Below are positions 57,061-64,000 of a stretch of 64,000 nt of DNA, one piece after another. A program made the translations under genes and the position numbers. How positions within the stretch are numbered: the first letter of the stretch is position 1; the number at the start of each line of letters is the position of its first letter. Origin of the DNA: Microbacterium sp. LWH11-1.2 (GTDB lineage: Bacteria; Actinomycetota; Actinomycetes; Actinomycetales; Microbacteriaceae). The notes under the pieces are model-generated. The model was not told the DNA's origin. It did not search any database and saw only the letters and a list, made by a program, of their open reading frames with translations. Location: the NCBI RefSeq assembly GCF_038397745.1, contig NZ_CP151636.1, positions 372,001 to 436,000 on the forward strand. Reading direction: 5' to 3'.

Positions 57061-58692
57061 TCAGTCGACGCACCCCCGCGCCGGCTCGGACACCCGTCCG
57101 TCGTCGCGGCGCAGCATGACGTCGATGCAGACCGTACCCGCGGTCGCCGGCACCTGTGCGGCCGGCGTCTCGGACTGCTGCGGATCGACCTGACCGGAGA
57201 CGTCGACGAGGCTCCAGATGAACGTGTCGCCGTCCTGCGGATCCTTGTTGACCCACGTGAACGCGATGAGATCGCCCTGACGCGTGCCGCTCAGCTCCGC
57301 GACCTTCGGGACGAAGTCCGACACGACGTCCTGCGGCTCGGCGGTCTCCGTCGTCTCCACCGGAGTCTCGATGCCGGCGACCAGCACGTTCAGTCCGACG
57401 ATGGTCCCCACGACGACCAGGACGGCGGCGGCGGCCGACAGCGCGATCCACAGTCCGCGCCGACTGCGCGGCGTCGCCGGGGTCGGAGCATCGCCGACGG
57501 GAGCGGCGGGAGCGGCAGCCTGCGGCGCCGGGGCAGCGGATGCCGCGGGCAGCGGCGCGACCACCATCGGCGGGCGGGCGATCGTCCGATCGTCCGGCTC
57601 GGGCTGCGCGCTCGCGGTCGGGACCCGCATCTGGGTCGCCTCGTCGACGGCGTCCACCCGGGGCGGCGAGTCGAAGCGCGGCACCTCGGGAAGGCCCGGC
57701 AGGGCGCTCTTCGGCTGCGTGGCCGCGGAGGGGCGCGTGAAGGCTGCGACATCCGGATCGATGCTGACGATCTCCCGCACGCGGGTGAGACCGTCGCCGT
57801 CGTCGTCCAGATCCTCCGCGGTCGGGTGGTCGTCGACGATGTCGATCGGCGTCACCGAGTGCGAGAGCTCGATCTGCACCTTCTGCAGCGCGCGCGCGAA
57901 GGCGACCGCGCTGGGGTAGCGGTCATCGGGGTTCTTCGCCATCGCGCGCTCGAGCACGCGCTGCAGGCTCTCCGGGGAGTCCGGACGCCCGAGCGACGTG
58001 AGGGCCGCGCGCTCGATCCGCTCGATGAGGTCGGCGCTGGAGTTGCGCTCACCGGGCCGCTCGAAGGGCGAGCGTCCGGCGAGCAGGGTGTAGATCGTCG
58101 CGCCGAGAGCCCACACGTCGGTGCGCGGGCCGCTCGACGGCGACTCGGCGAACGACTCGGGCGGCGACCACGGGATCGACATGCCGGATGCCTCGCCGGT
58201 GGCGCCGGTCGTCGAGGCGATGCCGAAGTCGGTCAGCGCCGGTCGGTTGTACGCCGTGACGAGGATGTTGGCCGGCTTGATGTCGCGGTGCAGCACGCCG
58301 GCGCGGTGCGCGGTCTCGACCGCACCGGCGACCTGCACGCCGACGCGCAGCGCCTCGGCCACCGAGAACGACTCGCGGCGCGCGCGCAGCTGGAGGTTCG
58401 GCCGGGGGCAGTACTCCATGACGAGGTACGGCCGACCGTCGCCCGCGACGCCCGCCTGATAGATCGTGACGATCGCGGGATGCGTCGACAGCATCGCCAT
58501 GACGTTCGCCTCATCGGCGAACTCCTGCGCGGCGCCGCTCGAGATCCGATCGGCGAGCAGCACCTTGACCGCCACCTGGCGACGCGGCATCTCCTGCTCG
58601 TACAGGAAGACGTCGGCGAAGCCGCCCGTGCCGAGCGGTTCGAGGTAGCGGAACCCGGGGAGCTGGGGAGGTGGAGAGGGAGGACGACTCAC
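57061..58692 (-). CDS. Membrane Ser/Thr protein kinase (PknB-like kinase domain, no PASTA)
   Basis: 543 residues from GTG 58692, overlapping the upstream stop as GTGA. Kinase domain about 14-275: Gly loop LGTGGFADV (20-28), Lys43 in VAVKVL, catalytic HRDIKPAN (Asp137) and DFG (155-157). A disordered linker follows, then one membrane helix (about 415-440) and a roughly 100-residue outer domain with paired Cys (TVCIDVML, ARGCVD) instead of PASTA repeats. It should phosphorylate T7SS components in the cytosol in response to an outside signal. Confidence 0.95.
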   Translation of the reverse strand: MSRPPSPPPQLPGFRYLEPLGTGGFADVFLYEQEMPRRQVAVKVLLADRISSGAAQEFADEANVMAMLSTHPAIVTIYQAGVAGDGRPYLVMEYCPRPNLQLRARRESFSVAEALRVGVQVAGAVETAHRAGVLHRDIKPANILVTAYNRPALTDFGIASTTGATGEASGMSIPWSPPESFAESPSSGPRTDVWALGATIYTLLAGRSPFERPGERNSSADLIERIERAALTSLGRPDSPESLQRVLERAMAKNPDDRYPSAVAFARALQKVQIELSHSVTPIDIVDDHPTAEDLDDDGDGLTRVREIVSIDPDVAAFTRPSAATQPKSALPGLPEVPRFDSPPRVDAVDEATQMRVPTASAQPEPDDRTIARPPMVVAPLPAASAAPAPQAAAPAAPVGDAPTPATPRSRRGLWIALSAAAAVLVVVGTIVGLNVLVAGIETPVETTETAEPQDVVSDFVPKVAELSGTRQGDLIAFTWVNKDPQDGDTFIWSLVDVSGQVDPQQSETPAAQVPATAGTVCIDVMLRRDDGRVSEPARGCVD

Positions 58693-60079
58693 GGCAGGTC
58701 CTCGAACGCGACTTTCACGCCGTCGCCGAGATCCACCACGTCGCCGGACAGCACGAGCGTCTGCTCCCCGGGGTGCAGGCGGATCGGGTCGGCGCCGGGC
58801 CGCAGCAGGGTCGACCCGTTCGTGGTGTGCAGGTCGATGACGACGACGGTGTCGCCCTCCGGCCTGATCTCGAGGTGGCTGCGGGAGATGTCCTGCTGCG
58901 GGCTCTCGACGGCGATGAGATGCGGGAGGTTCGCGCCGCTGGCCCGCGTCGAGCGCGGACGGCGACCGATGATGACCGTGCGATCGAGCGCGACGACCTG
59001 GCCCGTGGACACGCGGATCCGACCGGTCGCCCCTGCCGCGACGCTCTCCACCGGGATCACCGCGGTCGCCACGTCGTCGGCGACCGGAGGCTGCTGACGC
59101 ATGGCTCGCAGCTCCGCCGCGGAGATGGTCGCCCCGTCGTGGTCGCCCTGGATCGCGGCCGGGATCACCGGGGCTGCGGCGGCCGGCGCGGAGTGCACCG
59201 TGGCACCCCAGAGCTGGTCGAAGTCCTCGGTGGACGGCGCGAGCGTGACCTCGGTCGGCACGATCGTGGCGCCGTCGACCGCCGGTGCCGCTTCCGGCTC
59301 GGCGACCGGCTCGCTCGGCTCGTCGCCGGGTGCCTCGGGGACACCCTCCACGACCGGCTCTGCCTCGGCATCCGGCTCTGACTCGGCCTCTTCCTCGACC
59401 GGCGACTCCGCCTCGACGGGTGCGGGCGGAGCATCCGTCACCAGGGGCTCGACGTCGATCGGCGCGGGCGCGGGGAGCGCGTCCGGCGCGGAGTCGACGG
59501 ATGCCGCCGCCGGAACGGCCGCGGCGAAGTTCGCGATCGACGGACCCGGGGTGCCGGTCAGGGCGGCGGCGGACGCGCCCGCCTCCTCGATCTCGATGAT
59601 CGGGACCGGTCCGAGGACGCCCGTGAGCGGACGGTCGTCGCCGGACTCGAGCTCCGCGCTCACGGCCGCGGCGCGCACGACGCCGCTCTGCACGGGAAGC
59701 GCGGCCTCGCTCTCCACGGCCTCGACCGTGACCTCGACGCGCGATGCGCCGCCCACGAAGCGCTCGCTCCACGTCGTGACCTCGGCGCCGGAGAACTCGC
59801 GCGACTCGGTGCCCGAGCTCACGCGGGCGCTGACGCCACCGCGCAGCGCGATGCGGATGTCGGTCCCTTCGGCCACGGCGGCCACGAACGGAGGAAGCGA
59901 GGTGAAGTCCCCGCCGGCACGCGCGGTGAGGACGTCGACGACCGTCGCGAGCGTCTTGCTCTCCGGCATCCGCTCCCACAGCCGCGCCACGACATCTCCC
60001 GGCACATCCGGCGGCAGCGCCACGAGGGCGCCCGGCATCACGATCAGGTACCACTGTCCCGGTCGGTAGATCGTCTGCA

Positions 60080-60080
<1 letters not shown>
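58689..60080 (-). CDS. FHA-domain protein
   Basis: 463 residues. The N-terminal part (about 1-120; WYLIVMPGALVALPPDVPGD) is a compact unknown domain, followed by a long acidic Ala/Pro/Glu-rich linker. The C-terminal FHA domain (about 360-463) has VIIGRRPRSTRASG, QDISRSHLEIRP and DLHTTNGSTLLRPG. No membrane helix is seen. Translation is coupled to the kinase (GTGA). Probably a cytosolic phosphopeptide-binding scaffold. Confidence 0.9.
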
Positions 60081-60891
<811 letters not shown>

Positions 60892-60895
<4 letters not shown>

Positions 60896-62199
60896 GCGTA
60901 GCCGCCGATCGTGACGATGCGGTCGCCGATCTCGATGGCGTCGCCCAGGCGCACCGGGACGCGCTGTCCGGCGGGGCACGCGATCCGCTGCCCGTCGCGG
61001 ACGAGCGTCATCCCGTTCGTGGAGTGCCGATCCAGCACCCAGCCGCCGGACGACTCCGCCGCCGCCTCGAAATGCGTCTTCGAGAGCGAGAGGGTCTCGT
61101 CGCGCACGGGCACGACGACCGCGCCGTCCTCGGCTGCGGGGTTCCGACCGAAGATCGTGCGCCGCGACACCGAGACGCGGGTCCCGTCGTCCCAGGTGAA
61201 CACGAGACGGTGCCCGGGGATGCTGATCCGGGTGTCCTCGATGTCCTCGGGCTCGGCGACGAGCGCGGGCGCGGGCACGGGCGGCACGACGGGCGCGGGC
61301 GGTGCCGGCGGGACCTCCGCCACGGACGGGGCCGGCGGCACGGGCGGTGCGGCTGCGGGCGGCACCGCGGGAGCCGGCGGTGCGACGGGTCGCGCCGGGG
61401 AGTAGCCCTGCACGGTCGCGTCGAGCTCGGACACGGCCTCCGGCTGCGGGGCGGGCGTCACGCGAGGCGGCGGAGCATCCTGGGTGATGCCCGGGACGAA
61501 GGCGATCAGCGAGCCGTCATCGGATGCCGGGGCCGCAGGACGCGACACCGACGCCGGGATCACGGGCTGCACGGGGAACGCCGGCGCCGCGGGAAGCGAC
61601 GGGGCGACCACCGGCTGCGCGGGAGCCGGTGTCACGGGCTGCGCCGTCGGATGCGGGATGCCGGGGATCGCCGGGGCGGCGGGGCGCGGCGGCTCCGCCG
61701 AGAGCCCGGGCGCGATGGCAGCGGCAGCGGAGCCAGCGGTCGGTGCCGATGCTCGTGCATCGAGCATCAGGGAGCCGGCGACCTTGTCGTGCCAGCCCTG
61801 GAAGCGGCCGGACCCGTCGAACAGCGGCGTGAAGTAGCCCACCACGATCGAGCCGGCCAGGCCGAAGATGATGTTGCGCAGCAGCGTGCGACCGAAGCCC
61901 AGCGGGCCCTGATCCTTGGCGGAGACGAGGCGCAGACCCTGCGCGCGCATGCCGATGGATCCGTTGCCCGCCTGCATGAGCGTGTAGACGACGAACCAGC
62001 CGAGCAGCAGCAGCGAGACGATCGGTCCGCCGATGAGCAGCGTGGTCAGCATGCCCTCGAGGCCGCCCGCGAGGCTGGCGGTGATGAGCAGCGCGCCGCC
62101 GAGCACCACGGAGAGGCCTGCCGCGATGAGCGCGTCGATGAGATAGCCGATCGCGCGGCGGGAGATCGGCGCGATCTGTGCGAACGCGGGCTGCGTCAT
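60892..62199 (-). CDS. RDD-family membrane protein with C-terminal FHA domain
   Basis: 435 residues. The RDD domain (about 10-150; SRRAIGYLIDALIAAGL, GNGSIGMRAQGLRLVSAK) with about four helices precedes a Pro/Ala-rich linker and an FHA domain (about 330-435; SRRTIFGRNPAAEDGA, SLSKTHFEAAAE, DRHSTNGMTLVRDG). Same design as the 55686 product. Its start overlaps the transglutaminase-like gene stop. Confidence 0.9.
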
Positions 62200-64000
62200 G
62201 GTGTCTCGCTCTCGGGTGCGGCGGGCGTGCTGGTGCTGCTGCTCTCGATCGTGCCAGGTTCGCGCCGCACGCGCGCGGTCGCCGCCTCACGGAGTCCCTG
62301 GAGACCGGTCGAGAGGGCACTGCCGCCCAGCAGCGACCGGAGGCTCAGCCGGGCCTTCGTGCGCTTCCAGAACCCGGCGTCCTCCCCCAGGCCGCCGACG
62401 ATCGTGTCGACCTCGCTCCAGAACGCCTCGACGTCCTCGGGCGTCGGGTCGGTGGGTCCGAAGACGTCGGCGTCGGCACGGTGCGCGAGGTCCGCGACAC
62501 GCGGCACGGCGAGCGTCGCCACCACGGCGGCGGCCTCCTCCGGCCGCGTCCCGCCCGGTGTCAGGCGTGCGCCGTAGTCGACGGCGCGGTCCGTGAGCTC
62601 GTCCCAACCGCCGCTGATCCGGTCGGCGGTGCGAGCGGCGGCGCGGCGCGAGCGGCGCTTGGCGGCCTTCCACGCCCCGATCACGATGAACGGCGACATC
62701 AGCAGCGCGATGATCCCGAGCGAGATCCCGCCGATCAGCAGAATCGCGCCGATGATGCCGGCGAGGTTGAGGTTCTCATCCTCCGACTCGCGGTCATCCG
62801 GCAGTGTCGGGGGCAGGTCGACGGGCTCCTGCGGAGGAGGCGGCGGCTGCAGCACCTGCGGCTTCGGGTCGACGCGCGGCTTGGTGTTCTGGTCGTTGGG
62901 GACCTGGTCCTCGGGCGGCGTCGGATTGAACGGAAGCCAGCCGAACCCCTTGAAGTTGACCTCGACCCAGGCGTGCACGTTGTCGCCGGTCGCGGTGAAG
63001 ACGGGCTCGCCGTCCTGCTCGTCGTCGGGGTAGTAGCCCATGACGACGCGGACGGGGATGCCGATCTCACCGGCGAGGAGCGCCATGGCGACGGCGTACT
63101 GCTCGTCGTCGCCGATCATCTGGTCGCCGCCGATGAGCGTGGTGATGCGTTCGGACGTGTGGCCAGCGCGGGACAGCACCTCGCCCTCGAGCCCGTGACT
63201 GAAGAAGCCGCCCTCCGCGAGGAAGGTCTCGAGCGCGCGCACCTGCTCGATCGGCGACTCCGCGCTCGACACCGTCTCCGCCGCGAGCGCGGTGAGCTCC
63301 TCCGGCACGTTGCTCTGCTTCGGCAGCGTGACCGTTCCGAAGTCCACGTCGGCCAGCCGGTCGTCATCGGGCATGTTCGGGATGACGGCGTCGACCGAGT
63401 ACTCGTCGCCCTTGCGCAGCTTCGGGGTCGCGACGGCGGTCCCGGTCGCGGTGTTGACGTAGGTTCCGCGGCGCAGCTCCTCGGCGCGGTCGCCGGTGAA
63501 GCGGATCTCGGACAGCACCCCGGCCGTCGGCATCCACACGGCGTCGTAGTCGTCGACCGCGATGTTGAGCGTCACGGGCACGCCCTCGGCGTCCGGGGAC
63601 ATGTTGGAGCGCAGCGGCGAGAAGGCACTCGAAGAGGTCGGTCCGCCGTCGGTGACGTTGTAGACCATGCCGTCGTACTGGTCCATGACGGCGGTGCGGA
63701 TGCGCGCTCCCTTGGGGAGCCCCTGCACCGTGAAGAGCGTCTCGTCGACCTCGTCGCGCACGTTCTTGCGGAACGCCTGGAGCGGGCTCGGGTAGTCGCG
63801 GATGTTGAACGGCGGGATGATCACGTCGCGGAACACGTGCCGGGGCTCGGTCGGAGCGGCGATCGCGCTGGTCGCGACGCCCGCGCCGCCGGCCACGGCG
63901 AGCACCGCGACGCCGGCGAGCAGTCGACGCAGGCGCATGTGCGCGGCGCGCGAGGGATCGACCTCGCTGACCGAGACGGCCATGTTCTGCGGGGCCCAGA
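62196..64000 (-). CDS. Transglutaminase-like (TgpA-type) membrane protein, partial, degenerate triad
   Basis: The frame stays open to the window end (residues WAPQNMAV precede ATG 63983), so the N-terminal membrane half is probably outside. Visible: a helix near the start, an outer domain (about 40-250), the transglutaminase-like core (about 265-360), a Pro-rich linker and another helix (about 425-455). In the core, where families have GDCEQFA the sequence reads GDDEQYA, so the nucleophilic Cys is Asp; the His is kept (HAWVEV), and the DPTP Asp is Asn (PFNPTPP). It is probably a binding protein, not an enzyme. Confidence 0.88.
   Translation of the reverse strand, partial: WAPQNMAVSVSEVDPSRAAHMRLRRLLAGVAVLAVAGGAGVATSAIAAPTEPRHVFRDVIIPPFNIRDYPSPLQAFRKNVRDEVDETLFTVQGLPKGARIRTAVMDQYDGMVYNVTDGGPTSSSAFSPLRSNMSPDAEGVPVTLNIAVDDYDAVWMPTAGVLSEIRFTGDRAEELRRGTYVNTATGTAVATPKLRKGDEYSVDAVIPNMPDDDRLADVDFGTVTLPKQSNVPEELTALAAETVSSAESPIEQVRALETFLAEGGFFSHGLEGEVLSRAGHTSERITTLIGGDQMIGDDEQYAVAMALLAGEIGIPVRVVMGYYPDDEQDGEPVFTATGDNVHAWVEVNFKGFGWLPFNPTPPEDQVPNDQNTKPRVDPKPQVLQPPPPPQEPVDLPPTLPDDRESEDENLNLAGIIGAILLIGGISLGIIALLMSPFIVIGAWKAAKRRSRRAAARTADRISGGWDELTDRAVDYGARLTPGGTRPEEAAAVVATLAVPRVADLAHRADADVFGPTDPTPEDVEAFWSEVDTIVGGLGEDAGFWKRTKARLSLRSLLGGSALSTGLQGLREAATARVRREPGTIESSSTSTPAAPESETP

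Overview
The window is high-GC DNA with dense, overlapping genes (ATGA and GTGA junctions are common), many GTG starts, Tat and lipobox export signals and actinobacterial marker families: mycoredoxin, a DtxR/IdeR-type iron box, the T7SS ATPase EccC/EssC and WXG100. Together these point to an actinomycete of the Microbacteriaceae, most likely a Microbacterium-like organism. This is inferred from gene families and composition; no rRNA is present.

Left part (1-5300): the end of a two-component histidine kinase and its NarL-type regulator, then leftward genes for a membrane fatty acid desaturase, a small unknown protein, a Tat-exported intradiol dioxygenase-like lipoprotein and an LtrA-family membrane protein. 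Next (5300-23087) comes an exopolysaccharide or wall-glycan locus: initiating sugar-phosphate transferase, WecG/TagA transferase, flippase, a large secreted fibrinogen-like protein, CDP-alcohol phosphotransferase, a Wzz/Wzc-like protein without a P-loop, a Wzy-like polymerase, two GT2 glycosyltransferases, a hexapeptide acetyltransferase, a secreted GH16 enzyme, a DPM1/GtrA-type fusion and a TagD-like cytidylyltransferase. Several of its operons start with a CTGGGGAA motif lying inside short leader reading frames.

Middle part (23089-32900): mostly housekeeping. It holds an iron-box-controlled SIP-like gene facing a lipoprotein/CDF pair, then mycoredoxin, a GPH-type symporter, an aldehyde dehydrogenase, proline iminopeptidase, a zinc metallopeptidase, malate dehydrogenase, a resolvase-like protein and an FHA/helix-turn-helix protein that may regulate the neighbouring secretion locus.

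Right part (32983-64000): a type VII secretion (T7SS) island read leftward. Its core (64000 to 50721) encodes a transglutaminase-fold membrane protein with a degenerate catalytic triad, two RDD+FHA proteins, a PP2C phosphatase, an FHA protein, a Ser/Thr kinase, a three-ATPase EccC/EssC and a small WXG100 protein. Below this is an array of effector cassettes (48577 to 33181). A cassette is a conserved 235-residue WXG100-like/CpnT-N-terminal-like adaptor followed, with coupled translation, by a short toxin (200-250 residues) and then immunity genes. Three toxin genes follow an adaptor and share an N-terminal block of about 50 residues or, in one case, have a different one; a fifth toxin-like gene with the shared block has no adaptor. 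One toxin is recognisable as an Ntox15/Tde DNase, with a Tdi-type (GAD-like/DUF1851) immunity gene directly behind it. A frameshifted Tdi paralogue, a 25-codon adaptor remnant and duplicated immunity genes indicate active cassette turnover.

The strongest candidate for something undescribed is this split adaptor-plus-toxin T7SS arsenal, together with a shared inverted repeat (ATGGG-N8-CCCAT and variants) found upstream of the WXG100 gene, of every adaptor gene and of the adaptor remnant. That repeat suggests one regulon for core substrate and toxin cassettes.
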